A DNA stretch of 64,000 bases. Origin: Sandaracinus amylolyticus (lineage in GTDB: Bacteria; Myxococcota_A; Polyangia; Polyangiales; Sandaracinaceae). Made by a program: the position numbers and the translations under genes. This document shows positions 28,097 to 36,150 of this stretch, in pieces; the first letter of the stretch is position 1; each line of letters begins with the position of its first letter. Below the pieces are notes generated by a model that was given only the letters and a program-made list of their open reading frames with translations, was not told where the DNA came from and did no database searches. The DNA is taken from positions 3,410,001-3,474,000 of the forward strand of contig NZ_CP070225.1 of assembly GCF_021631985.1 (NCBI RefSeq), in the 5' to 3' direction.

Positions 28097-28747
28097 TCAG
28101 GCGCGCTTGCGACCGAGCACGCGGTAGATCGGGAGCCCGTCCTCGTCGGCGCGGACCTCGCGGTTCGAGCGCGCCCCGTAGGGGTTCGCCTCGCACGGCT
28201 CGATCACGAACGAGCCCTGCGCCGCGATGCGCTCCCGCATGCCCTCGGCGCGATCCTCGACGTCGCTCTCCACGAAGAGCTCGCCGCCCGGCGCGAGCAG
28301 CCGCGCCACGTGATCGAGGAAGGTCTCGTCGACGACCTTCCGCTTCTCGTGGCGCTTCTTCCACCACGGATCGGGGAAGAGCACGAACACCCGCGCGAGG
28401 CATCCATCCGGCCCGCAGCGCGGGAGCACGGCGCGCGCATCGGCGCGCAGCGCGACCGCGTTCGTGATCCCCTCGCGCGCCCGGCGCTCCTCGACGAGGT
28501 GCGCCCACTTCGCCTTGATCTCCATCCCGATGATCCGCGAGCCGGGGGCGGCGCGCGCGCGCTCCATCAGGAAGCGTCCTCGGCCGAAGCCGATCTCGAG
28601 CTCGAGCGGGCCCTCCCCGGGCACGAGGGTGCGCAGGTCGACGTCCCCGTCGGGCACGGTGCGCGCCATCAGTCCGTAGCGAATCGGGGGCGGCGTGGTC
28701 ACGGCGGGGCGCGAGGTACGACGGGCCGGGCCCTCCCGCAACTCCAT
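28097..28747 (-). CDS. trmB: tRNA (guanine-N7-)-methyltransferase
   Basis: A 216-residue SAM-dependent methyltransferase that makes m7G46 in the variable loop of tRNAs. The SAM site is visible in LELEIGFGRGRFLMERA, followed by GMEIKAKW. The TrmB signature FPDPWWKKRHEKRK is intact, and FLDHVARLLAPGGELFVESD matches the late Rossmann strand. Length is normal. ATG 28747 is used. The first 25 residues are basic and poorly conserved, so an internal start is possible. Divergent from the response regulator gene across 120 bp. Confidence 0.93.
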   Translation of the reverse strand: MELREGPARRTSRPAVTTPPPIRYGLMARTVPDGDVDLRTLVPGEGPLELEIGFGRGRFLMERARAAPGSRIIGMEIKAKWAHLVEERRAREGITNAVALRADARAVLPRCGPDGCLARVFVLFPDPWWKKRHEKRKVVDETFLDHVARLLAPGGELFVESDVEDRAEGMRERIAAQGSFVIEPCEANPYGARSNREVRADEDGLPIYRVLGRKRA

Positions 28748-28790
28748 TGCGACCCCCGACGGCGCGCAAACGTGCGTGCGCGCAGCGTTC

Positions 28791-28820
28791 TTGACCCCGA
28801 GGCCGAATCGGTCGTATCCA
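28791..28820 (+). promoter_or_regulatory. Possible sigma-70 promoter for response regulator gene
   Basis: TTGACC at 28791-28796 and TATCCA at 28815-28820, separated by 18 bp, about 48 bp upstream of the TTG start at 28868. The -35 matches five of six consensus bases; the -10 is weaker. Confidence 0.35.
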
Positions 28821-28867
28821 AGTCGCGGCGACAGATCGTCGCTTCTCGTGTGCTCTCGGAGGCTCGC

Positions 28868-29818
28868 TTGCCGAAGATCCTGGGCGTCGACGACAGCGTG
28901 ACGATGCGCCGCATCCTGGAGATGACGTTCGGAGGCGATCCGTCGACGTCCATCTCCACCGTGGAGGACGGCGATTCGGCGATCCGCTGGGCCACCGAGC
29001 AGGGCGTGGATCTCGTGCTCGCGGACGTGTCGATGAGCGGCACCGACGGCTACGAGGTCGCGCGTGCGCTGCGCGCGAACCCCGCGACCCAGAACGTCGC
29101 GGTCGTGGTGCTCGCGAGCCAGCACTCGCCCTACGACGCCGAGAAGGGTCGTCAGGCCGGCGTCGACGATCACGTGCTCAAGCCCTTCGAGACGCAGGCG
29201 CTGCTCGACAAGGTGCGCGACGTGCTCGGCCGTCCGCGCGCCGCGGCCGCCGCGCGTCCCGTCGCAGCTGCGCCCGCCGCACCGCGTCCCGTCGCGCCCG
29301 CGGCGCCCCAGGCCGCGCCGCCCTCGCCTCCGCGTCCGCCGTCGCCCGGCGTCCCCGGCGTCGTGGCGCCGCCCGCCCAGCGTCCGCCGCAGCGCGCCAC
29401 CGTCGCGTTCGGCCCGCCCGCCGCCACCGGCGCGCGCCCCGCGACCGCCGCACCGGTCGCGCCCGTGGCGCCTGCCCGTCCCGCGCCCATCCCCGCGGCT
29501 GCGCCGGTGCCCGGCCCGGTCTCGGCGCGCAAGCCCGCGCTCGAGCTCGCCGACGACGACGCGCTCGTCTCGTCCGCGCCCACGCCGGCGCCCGCACCCG
29601 CGGCGCCTGCGATGGCCCGCCCCGCCGCAGTCGTGACCGCCGCGACCTCGGCGAACGGCGAGATGGCCGGCAAGCTCGAGGGCATGGGCCTCACGCCCGA
29701 TCAGGTGCAGGGCGTGCTCGCGCTCTCGCGCGAGGTGATCGAGCGCGTGGTGTGGGAAGTCGTGCCGGATCTCGCGGAGACGATCATCCGCGAAGAGATC
29801 CGTCGTCTCACGTCCTGA
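28868..29818 (+). CDS. Response regulator with Pro/Ala-rich linker and conserved C-terminal helical domain
   Basis: A 316-residue protein. TTG 28868 is chosen because a strong GGAGG (28858-28862) lies five bases upstream and the protein then starts with the typical receiver sequence PKILGVDDSVTMRRILEM. Residues about 1-120 are a CheY-like receiver (DD near 8, phospho-Asp in LVLADVSMSGTDG, Lys in VLKPFETQALL). Residues about 125-260 are an extremely Pro/Ala-rich linker. The last 45 residues form a conserved helical module (LTPDQVQGVLALSREVIERV, VVPDLAETIIREEIRRL) seen on other deltaproteobacterial regulators. No DNA-binding domain is present, so output is probably protein-protein interaction. 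Confidence 0.88.
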   Translation: MPKILGVDDSVTMRRILEMTFGGDPSTSISTVEDGDSAIRWATEQGVDLVLADVSMSGTDGYEVARALRANPATQNVAVVVLASQHSPYDAEKGRQAGVDDHVLKPFETQALLDKVRDVLGRPRAAAAARPVAAAPAAPRPVAPAAPQAAPPSPPRPPSPGVPGVVAPPAQRPPQRATVAFGPPAATGARPATAAPVAPVAPARPAPIPAAAPVPGPVSARKPALELADDDALVSSAPTPAPAPAAPAMARPAAVVTAATSANGEMAGKLEGMGLTPDQVQGVLALSREVIERVVWEVVPDLAETIIREEIRRLTS

Positions 29819-29837
29819 TCGCTGCTCGCTCGCGTGC

Positions 29838-29872
29838 TATGCGTCGCGTCCGCTCCGATTCCATTCGGAGCG
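29838..29872 (+). promoter_or_regulatory. valS promoter-like box and 5' leader hairpin
   Basis: TATGCG at 29838-29843 is followed seven bases later by a perfect 8-bp hairpin (CGCTCCGA 29851-29858, loop TTCCAT, TCGGAGCG 29865-29872). The hairpin would lie at the extreme 5' end of the message, 11 nt before ATG 29884. No T-run follows, so it is more likely a stabilising or regulatory stem than a terminator. Confidence 0.45.
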
Positions 29873-29883
29873 CAGACGAGCAC

Positions 29884-32592
29884 ATGAGCAAGCCCTTCCG
29901 CACCATCGATCCCGAGACGCTTCCTCCGCACTTCGACGCCGGCGCCGCCGAGGCGCGCTGGGACGGCGTCTGGGAGAAGGCGGGCATCTACCGCTGGGAC
30001 TCTTCGCGCAAGCGCGAGGAGACCTTCGTGGTCGACACCCCGCCCCCGACGGTCTCGGGCTCGCTCCACATGGGGCACGTCTTCTCGTACACGCACACCG
30101 ACGTGCTGGTTCGCCAGCGCCGGATGCGCGGGATGAACGTCTTCTACCCGATGGGCTGGGACGACAACGGCCTGCCCACCGAACGTCGGGTCCAGAACTA
30201 CTTCCACGTGCGGTGCGAGCCCAACGTGCCCTACGAGGGCGAGGGCTTCGCCGCGAAGTTCGAGCTCGCGAGCGACGAGAAGCGCAAGAAGGAGCGCCCG
30301 ACCATCGTGTCGCGCCGCACCTTCATCGAGCTCTGCCAGCGCGTGACCCACGAGGACGAGAAGGCCTTCGAGGGGCTCTTCCGCCGCATCGCGCTGAGCG
30401 TCGACTGGACCCAGACCTACGCGACGATCGACGACCGCTCGCGCACGCTCGCGCAGCTCTCGTTCCTCGATCTGTTCGAGAAGGGGCACCTCTACAGCAT
30501 CGAGGCGCCGACCTTCTGGGACGTCGACTTCCAGACCGCGGTCGCGCAGGCCGAGATGGAGGATCGCGACAAGCCCGGCGCGTTCCACCACATCGAGTTC
30601 GGCGTCGAGGGCACGAGCGATCGCTTCGTGATCGCGACCACGCGCCCCGAGCTGCTCCCCGCGTGCGTGGGCGTGACCGCGCATCCCGACGACGAGCGCT
30701 TCAAGAACCTCTTCGGTAAGCGCGCCGTGACGCCGCTCTTCAAGGCGCCGGTGCCGATCTTCCCGAGCGAGCTCGCCGACCCGAAGAAGGGCACCGGCAT
30801 CCTCATGGTCTGCACGTTCGGCGATCAGACCGACGTGCAGTGGTGGCGCGAGCAGGGCCTCGCGCTGCGCGTGATCGTGCAGCGCGACGGGCGCCTGCGT
30901 CCGGTGCAGTTCGGCAGCGACGAGTTCCCCTCGCTCGATCCCGACGCGGCGAACGCGGTCTACGCCGAGCTCGCGGGCAAGACGCTCGCCCAGGCGCAGA
31001 AGGCGATCGTCGAGAAGCTGAAGGATCCTTCGGGTTCGGCGACCGGCAACGGCGCGCCGCTCCAGGGCGATCCCAAGCCGATCCAGCACGCGGTGAAGCA
31101 CTACGAGAAGGGCGATCGCCCGCTCGAGCTGGTGATCTCGCGCCAGTGGTTCGTGAAGCTGATGGCGCAGAAGGACGCAATGCTGGGCAAGGGTGACCAG
31201 ATCCAGTGGCACCCCGACTTCATGCGCCTGCGCTACCGCAACTGGACCGAGAACCTCGGGCTCGACTGGTGCGTGTCGCGGCAGCGCTACTTCGGCGTGC
31301 CGATCCCGTGCTGGTATCCGATCGGCGCGGACGGCGCGATCGACTACGCGAAGCCGCTCCTGCCCTCGCGCGAGCAGCTCCCGATCGATCCGCTCTCGCA
31401 CGCGCCGACGGGCTACACCGAGTCGCAGCGCAACCAGCCCGGCGGCTTCACCGGTGACCCCGACGTGTTCGACACGTGGTTCACATCGTCGCTCACGCCG
31501 CAGATCGGCTCGGGCTGGCTGCTCGATCCCGAGCGCCACAAGAAGCTCTTTCCGGCGGACATCCGCCCCCAGAGCCACGAGATCATCCGGACCTGGGCCT
31601 TCTACACGATCGCCAAGGCGCTGCTGCACGAGGGCTCGGTGCCCTGGCACCACGTCGTGATCAGCGGGTGGATCCTCGATCCCGACCGCAAGAAGATGAG
31701 CAAGTCGGCGGGCAACGTGGTCACGCCGATCGACCTGCTCGACACGTACACGAGCGATGCGGTCCGTTACTGGGCCGCGAGCGCGCGCCTCGGCACCGAC
31801 ACGCAGTTCGCGAGCGATCAGGAGCTCAAGAACAAGAAGTGGCGCGCCGGGCTCGAGGGCAAGCGCCTCGTCACCAAGCTCTTCAACGCGGGCAAGTTCG
31901 TCCTCGGTCAGACCGCGGACGCGCCGGCGAGCGGGCACGGGATCACGCACGAGCTCGATCGCGCATTCGTGGCCGAGCTGCGCGCGCTGATCGAGCGCAC
32001 GAGCGCGAGCTTCGCGGAGCTCGACTACGCGCACGCGCTCCAGGAGACCGAGCAGTTCTTCTGGTCGCGCTTCACCGACACCTACCTCGAGCTCGCGAAG
32101 ATCCGCGCGCGCGGGGACGTGGGTGACGCGGCGGGGCGCACCAGCGCGGTCGCGGCGCTGCGGCTCGGGCTGAACGTGCTGCTGCGCCTCTTCGCGCCGG
32201 TGCTCCCGTACATCACGGAAGAGGTCTGGAGCTGGGCGTTCGCCGCGGAGAGCGGGCACGCGAGCATCCATCGCGCACCGTGGCCGACGATCGCGGAGCT
32301 CGGCGACGTCCCGATGCCGAGCGACCCGGGCGCGCTGCAGTGCGCGATCGACGCGCTCACCGCGATCAACAAGGCGAAGACCGAGCGCGGTGCGAGCGTG
32401 GGCCGCGTGGTCGATCAGCTCGAGCTGCGCACGAACGAGGAGACCGCGGGGCGCGTGACGAGCGTGCTCGACGACGTGCTCGCGAGCGCACGCGTGAAGT
32501 CGCATCGCATCGTCACGCGGCCCGGCGAGGGCTTCGAGATCGGCGAGATCGCGATCGCGCCGAAGGAAGCGAAGGAGACCGCGGCGACCTGA
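29884..32592 (+). CDS. valS: Valine-tRNA ligase
   Basis: A 902-residue class I aminoacyl-tRNA synthetase charging tRNA-Val. The HIGH-type motif HMGH is at 62-65 in PPPTVSGSLHMGHVFSYTH. The zinc/editing insertion CP1 domain contains GTSDRFVIATTRPELLPAC and GTGILMVCTFGDQTD. The KMSKS loop is at 604-608 in DPDRKKMSKSAGNVV. The valine-specific WCVSRQRYFGVPIP segment is present. The anticodon-binding helical domain covers roughly residues 690-830. The protein lacks the long C-terminal coiled coil of E. coli ValRS, ending shortly after a short helical tail, as in the shorter ValS subtype. Its stop is adjacent to the convergent PEP mutase-like gene. Confidence 0.96.
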   Translation: MSKPFRTIDPETLPPHFDAGAAEARWDGVWEKAGIYRWDSSRKREETFVVDTPPPTVSGSLHMGHVFSYTHTDVLVRQRRMRGMNVFYPMGWDDNGLPTERRVQNYFHVRCEPNVPYEGEGFAAKFELASDEKRKKERPTIVSRRTFIELCQRVTHEDEKAFEGLFRRIALSVDWTQTYATIDDRSRTLAQLSFLDLFEKGHLYSIEAPTFWDVDFQTAVAQAEMEDRDKPGAFHHIEFGVEGTSDRFVIATTRPELLPACVGVTAHPDDERFKNLFGKRAVTPLFKAPVPIFPSELADPKKGTGILMVCTFGDQTDVQWWREQGLALRVIVQRDGRLRPVQFGSDEFPSLDPDAANAVYAELAGKTLAQAQKAIVEKLKDPSGSATGNGAPLQGDPKPIQHAVKHYEKGDRPLELVISRQWFVKLMAQKDAMLGKGDQIQWHPDFMRLRYRNWTENLGLDWCVSRQRYFGVPIPCWYPIGADGAIDYAKPLLPSREQLPIDPLSHAPTGYTESQRNQPGGFTGDPDVFDTWFTSSLTPQIGSGWLLDPERHKKLFPADIRPQSHEIIRTWAFYTIAKALLHEGSVPWHHVVISGWILDPDRKKMSKSAGNVVTPIDLLDTYTSDAVRYWAASARLGTDTQFASDQELKNKKWRAGLEGKRLVTKLFNAGKFVLGQTADAPASGHGITHELDRAFVAELRALIERTSASFAELDYAHALQETEQFFWSRFTDTYLELAKIRARGDVGDAAGRTSAVAALRLGLNVLLRLFAPVLPYITEEVWSWAFAAESGHASIHRAPWPTIAELGDVPMPSDPGALQCAIDALTAINKAKTERGASVGRVVDQLELRTNEETAGRVTSVLDDVLASARVKSHRIVTRPGEGFEIGEIAIAPKEAKETAAT

Positions 32593-33393
32593 TCAGCGCG
32601 CGAAGAGCGCGTTGAGCTCGGGCACCGGGATCCGCTCCGCGAACATCGCGGACGGCCGGTGCCCGAGCAGCTCCGTCGTCGCCTTGCGCACCGTCGCGAG
32701 CGCGGCCTGGGCGAGCCCGGTCCCGACGCTCACGCGTCGCACGCCGAGCGCGTGGAGCTCCGGCATCGGCGCGAGCTCGGGCATCGCGAGCACGTTGAGC
32801 GGCACCCGCACCGCGCTCGCGATCGCCGTGATCGCCGCGGAGTCGACGAGACGCGGCACGAAGAGCCCGTCGCATCCCGCGGCGACGTACGCGGTGCCGC
32901 GACGGATCACCTCGTCGACCGCGCGATCGTTCGGTACCAGGCCACGCAGGTACACGTCGGTCCGCGCGTTGACGAAGAGCTCGACCCCACGCCGAGTCGC
33001 GACCTCGCGCACAGCCTCGATCTTCGCGGCGAGCACCTCGGAGGGATCGCTCCCGTCCTCGAGGTTGATCCCGATCGCGCCGGCATCGATCACCGCGGAG
33101 ATCAGCTCGGCGACGTTCGAATAGCCGCGCTCGACGTCGACGCTCACCGGGATCCGCACCGCGCGCACGATCTCGCGCACCGTCGCGAGGAGCACGTCGA
33201 CGTCGAGGTGCTCGCCGTCGGGCACGCCGTGCGCCCACGACATCGCAGCGCTGCTGGTCGCGATCGCGGGCGCGCCGCAGGCCTCGACGAGGCGTGCGCT
33301 GCCTGCGTCCCATGCGTTCGGTAGGACGAGCAGATCGGGGCCGTGGTGGAGCGCGCGAAACGTCCGCGCGAGAGCGCGCTGTGTGTTCGTCAT
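32593..33393 (-). CDS. Isocitrate lyase/PEP mutase superfamily protein
   Basis: A 266-residue TIM-barrel enzyme. Family motifs are visible: LLVLPNAWDAGSARLVEACG at the N-terminus, PVSVDVERGYSN for the metal site, GAIGINLEDGSDP, and ELFVNARTDVYLRG. The isocitrate lyase KKCGH motif is absent, so it is not a true isocitrate lyase. It belongs to the broad PEP mutase/2-methylisocitrate lyase-like group acting on a C-C or C-P bond of an oxo-acid; the substrate cannot be set from sequence. ATG 33393 is preceded by TACGTC at 6 nt. It is convergent with valS, with the two stops adjacent. Confidence 0.85.
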   Translation of the reverse strand: MTNTQRALARTFRALHHGPDLLVLPNAWDAGSARLVEACGAPAIATSSAAMSWAHGVPDGEHLDVDVLLATVREIVRAVRIPVSVDVERGYSNVAELISAVIDAGAIGINLEDGSDPSEVLAAKIEAVREVATRRGVELFVNARTDVYLRGLVPNDRAVDEVIRRGTAYVAAGCDGLFVPRLVDSAAITAIASAVRVPLNVLAMPELAPMPELHALGVRRVSVGTGLAQAALATVRKATTELLGHRPSAMFAERIPVPELNALFAR

Positions 33394-33399
33394 GCGACC

Positions 33400-33405
33400 G
33401 ACGTA
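33400..33405 (-). promoter_or_regulatory. TA-rich -10-like box before PEP mutase-like gene
   Basis: TACGTC on the minus strand, 6 nt before ATG 33393, with no Shine-Dalgarno in the gap. Confidence 0.4.
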
Positions 33406-33451
33406 GCGCGCACGCGCGCCCTCGTCCGGCCGCTTTCGGACCTCGATGCGC

Positions 33452-34051
33452 TCACTCCGCCGCGACGATGCAGCGCCCGCTCTCGCACCGCGCCGCGATG
33501 CCCTCGAAGACGGGCGCGCAGGGCGGGCACGTGAGAACGGGATCGCACACCAGCGCACCGAGCGAGCCGCGATCCGGATTGAACGCGATCGTGTCGCTCA
33601 CGCCGAGCAGGCCGCACGCGCAGCACTCCGCGGGCGCGAGCGTGCACTCGTCGTCGCCGGTGCACTCGGTGAGCGTCTCGACGTGCAGATCGAGCGCGAC
33701 GCACTCCCCCGCGCGGCACGTCGCGATCAGATACGGGTCGGGCTCCATGAAGCATCCGGGGCACGCGACGGGATCGGCGCACGCCATCGCGCGGTGCTCG
33801 TCGACGCGATCACGGTGCACCGCGATCATGTCGTCGGGCGTCGGCGCGCCACACGCGCCGCAGCAGCTCTCGGGCAGGAGCACGCACTCCGAGGGCACGT
33901 CGCACTCGCCCGCCGCGCCCGCATCGCGGCGAGCACCAGAATCCACGCGCGCCCCGGCATCGCGCGCCGAGCCCGCGTCCGCATCGCCCTCGTGCGACTC
34001 GCTGCACGCGACTGCGATCACCAGCCAGACCACCATCGCTCGCGCGCGCAT
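33452..34051 (-). CDS. Cys-rich lipoprotein, unknown
   Basis: A 199-residue protein with a lipoprotein signal (MVVWLVIAVAC, lipobox VAVAC). A low-complexity Asp/Ala/Arg spacer (DAGARVDSGARRDAGAAGE) follows. The mature part contains about 16 cysteines arranged in two similar halves: C-x4-C-x6-CCGAC with a later CADPVACPGC and CRAGEC, then CTGDDEC-x5-CCAC with CDPVLTCPPC and CESGRC. The duplicated pattern implies an internally repeated disulfide-rich fold. GAGGTG lies at SD distance before ATG 34051. Such lipoproteins are abundant in Sandaracinus-like genomes; function unknown. Confidence 0.75.
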   Translation of the reverse strand: MRARAMVVWLVIAVACSESHEGDADAGSARDAGARVDSGARRDAGAAGECDVPSECVLLPESCCGACGAPTPDDMIAVHRDRVDEHRAMACADPVACPGCFMEPDPYLIATCRAGECVALDLHVETLTECTGDDECTLAPAECCACGLLGVSDTIAFNPDRGSLGALVCDPVLTCPPCAPVFEGIAARCESGRCIVAAE

Positions 34052-34091
34052 CGGGCACCTCGTGAGATCAGGATGCCACTCCCGAGGCGCC

Positions 34092-34097
34092 TACTTG
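34092..34097 (+). promoter_or_regulatory. TA-rich -10-like box before alcohol dehydrogenase gene
   Basis: TACTTG lies 7 nt before ATG 34105 with no Shine-Dalgarno between. Confidence 0.4.
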
Positions 34098-34104
34098 AAC
34101 GGGC

Positions 34105-35121
34105 ATGCGCGCCTTCGTCCTCGATCACGCGGGGCCCGTGTCCTCGCGCCCGCTCCGTCTCGCGAGCGTGCCCACGCCCGAGCCCGGGCCCGGCGAGGTG
34201 CGCGTGAAGGTCCACGCCTGCGGCCTGTGCCGCACCGATCTCCACGTCGTCGAGGGCGAGCTCCCCGAGCGTCGCCCCCACGTCACGCCGGGCCACCAGA
34301 TCGTCGGCGTCGTCGACGCGCTCGGCCCCGGCGTGGACGCATCGATGCTCGGCGCGCGCGTCGGCGTCGCGTGGCTGCACCGCACCGACGGCACCTGTCG
34401 CTTCTGCGTGCGCGGCCGCGAGAACCTCTGCGAGCGCGCCGACTTCACCGGATGGACCGTCGACGGCGGCTTCGCCGAGCACACGATCGCGCCCGCGGAC
34501 TTCGTCTATCCGATCCCCGAGGGCTTCGGCGATCTCGACGCGGCCCCGCTCCTCTGCGCCGGCATCATCGGCTTTCGTTGTCTACGCACGACCGGGATCG
34601 AGACGTGGCGCGGCGCGCGCCTCGGCATCTACGGCTTCGGCGCGGCGGGCCACGTCGCGATCCAGATCGCGCGCGGACGCGGCGCCGAGGTGTTCGTGTG
34701 CACGCGCGATCGCGAGCGACACCAGGCGCTCGCGGTCGAGCTCGGCGCGACGTGGGTCGGCGACACCTTCGACGCACCGCCCGCGCCGCTCGACGCCGCG
34801 ATCGTGTTCGCGCCCGCGGGCGAGATCGTTCCCGCCGCGCTCGCGTGCCTCGATCCCGGCGGCACGCTCGTGCTCGGCGGGATCCACATGAGCGACATCC
34901 CGTCGTTCCCCTATGCCCGCATCTATCGCGAGCGCGTGATCCGCAGCGTCGCGAACAACACGCGCGCGGACGGCCGCGCGTTCCTCGCCGAGGCCGCCGC
35001 GCTCCCGGTGCGCACCCACGTGCAGCGCTACGCGTTCGACGACGTGAACGACGCGCTGATCGCGCTGAAGCACGACGCAGTCAGCGGCGCCGCGGTGCTG
35101 GTGGTGGGCGCGCCGCCGTGA
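34105..35121 (+). CDS. Zinc-dependent alcohol dehydrogenase family protein
   Basis: A 338-residue medium-chain dehydrogenase. The catalytic-zinc region is [13 protein letters not shown] followed by PGHQIVG. The structural-zinc loop reads [15 protein letters not shown]: three cysteines are kept and the first is replaced by Asp. The NAD(P)-binding Rossmann motif is [18 protein letters not shown], and a late [13 protein letters not shown] segment matches COG1064-type enzymes. It oxidises alcohols or reduces aldehydes with NAD(P); the true substrate is unknown. It appears monocistronic, between a divergent lipoprotein gene and the LysR gene. Confidence 0.9.
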   Translation: MRAFVLDHAGPVSSRPLRLASVPTPEPGPGEVRVKVHACGLCRTDLHVVEGELPERRPHVTPGHQIVGVVDALGPGVDASMLGARVGVAWLHRTDGTCRFCVRGRENLCERADFTGWTVDGGFAEHTIAPADFVYPIPEGFGDLDAAPLLCAGIIGFRCLRTTGIETWRGARLGIYGFGAAGHVAIQIARGRGAEVFVCTRDRERHQALAVELGATWVGDTFDAPPAPLDAAIVFAPAGEIVPAALACLDPGGTLVLGGIHMSDIPSFPYARIYRERVIRSVANNTRADGRAFLAEAAALPVRTHVQRYAFDDVNDALIALKHDAVSGAAVLVVGAPP

Positions 35122-35161
35122 GTCGTGCGCCGCGAAGAGGCGGCGGCGGAGATCCGCGCGG

Positions 35162-36118
35162 TCAACGGCTCGACCCGCCATCGAGCGGCCCCACGACTCG
35201 CCTCACCATTTCCCGCACCCACTGCTGTCCCGCATGGCCATGACTGCGCTCGTGCCAGACCATGCTCACGGCAAACCCTTCGACGGGAAAGGGCGGCCGC
35301 AACCGCAGCAACTGCTCACCCCGGTCGTGCACCAGGCGGCTGGGTACCAGGGCGACGAGGTCGGACTGCGACACGATCTCCGGCAACAGCAGGAAGGACC
35401 CGGCGGACAGCACGACGTTGCGGCGGTGGCCCAGGCCGGCCAGCGCGTCGTCCACGGGCGTGACGAAGTCGCCTCCGCGCAGCGACACGATCACGTGTTC
35501 CAGCTGCGCGAACGTCTGCACCGTGATCCCCTCGCGCAGCTGCGGGTGATCGCGCCGGCCGATCAGGACGTAGTGTTCATCGAACAGATGGCGCGTGCGC
35601 AGGCTCGCCGGCGCGATCTGCGGCGTCATCAGCGCGAGGTCCACGTCGCCGCGCGTCATCTGCGCCTCCAGGTGCGCCACGTCCAGATTGCGCAGCGCCA
35701 CACGCACGCCAGGCGCTTGGCGGCGCAGCGTCGGCAGCACGGGCGTGACGACAGCCGCCTGCAAGTAGTCGGTGCAGGCGATGTTCACGGTCAGCTTCGC
35801 CTTGGCCGGGTCGAAGCTCTGGTGCGTGGCAACGGTGGAGCGCACCTGGTCCAGCGCCTGACGCAGAGGCCCTAGCAGCTCCAGTGCCTTGGCCGTCGGT
35901 GTCATCCCGCGTTGCGCAGGGATGAGCAGCGGGTCGTCGAACAGGTCGCGGAGCCGGCTCAGCTGCGCGCTGACGGCGGGCTGGCTCAGGTGCAGCCGCG
36001 CGGCGGCCTTGGTCACGTTCTGTTCGACGAGCAGCGCCTCCAGCGTGACCAGCAGGTTCAAGTCCAGGCGCTTGGTATCCAAGCGATGGATGGTAGCGGA
36101 CCAGTTTCGCGATTTCAC
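35162..36118 (-). CDS. LysR family transcriptional regulator
   Basis: A 318-residue regulator. The winged helix-turn-helix is at about residues 17-75 (LDLNLLVTLEALLVEQN, VTKAAARLHLSQPAVSAQLS, RLRDLFDDPLLIPAQRG). The effector-binding periplasmic-binding-protein-like domain follows from about residue 100. GTG 36118 is the first start; TTG 36082, which puts the HTH at the N-terminus and has TACCAT 7 nt upstream, is a good alternative. It is divergent from the NmrA-like gene 32 bp away, the classic arrangement of a LysR activator and its target. Leu is written mostly CTG rather than the CTC favoured around it, suggesting acquisition together with the neighbour. Confidence 0.92.
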   Translation of the reverse strand: MKSRNWSATIHRLDTKRLDLNLLVTLEALLVEQNVTKAAARLHLSQPAVSAQLSRLRDLFDDPLLIPAQRGMTPTAKALELLGPLRQALDQVRSTVATHQSFDPAKAKLTVNIACTDYLQAAVVTPVLPTLRRQAPGVRVALRNLDVAHLEAQMTRGDVDLALMTPQIAPASLRTRHLFDEHYVLIGRRDHPQLREGITVQTFAQLEHVIVSLRGGDFVTPVDDALAGLGHRRNVVLSAGSFLLLPEIVSQSDLVALVPSRLVHDRGEQLLRLRPPFPVEGFAVSMVWHERSHGHAGQQWVREMVRRVVGPLDGGSSR

Positions 36119-36150
36119 AGGCAGCGCGCGGCGCCCGAGAGTTCAGCCGC

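Noticed and set aside
28310-28867. Upstream extension of the response regulator frame
   Set aside because: It lies antisense to trmB and upstream of a perfect SD/TTG start. The receiver domain begins exactly at 28868.
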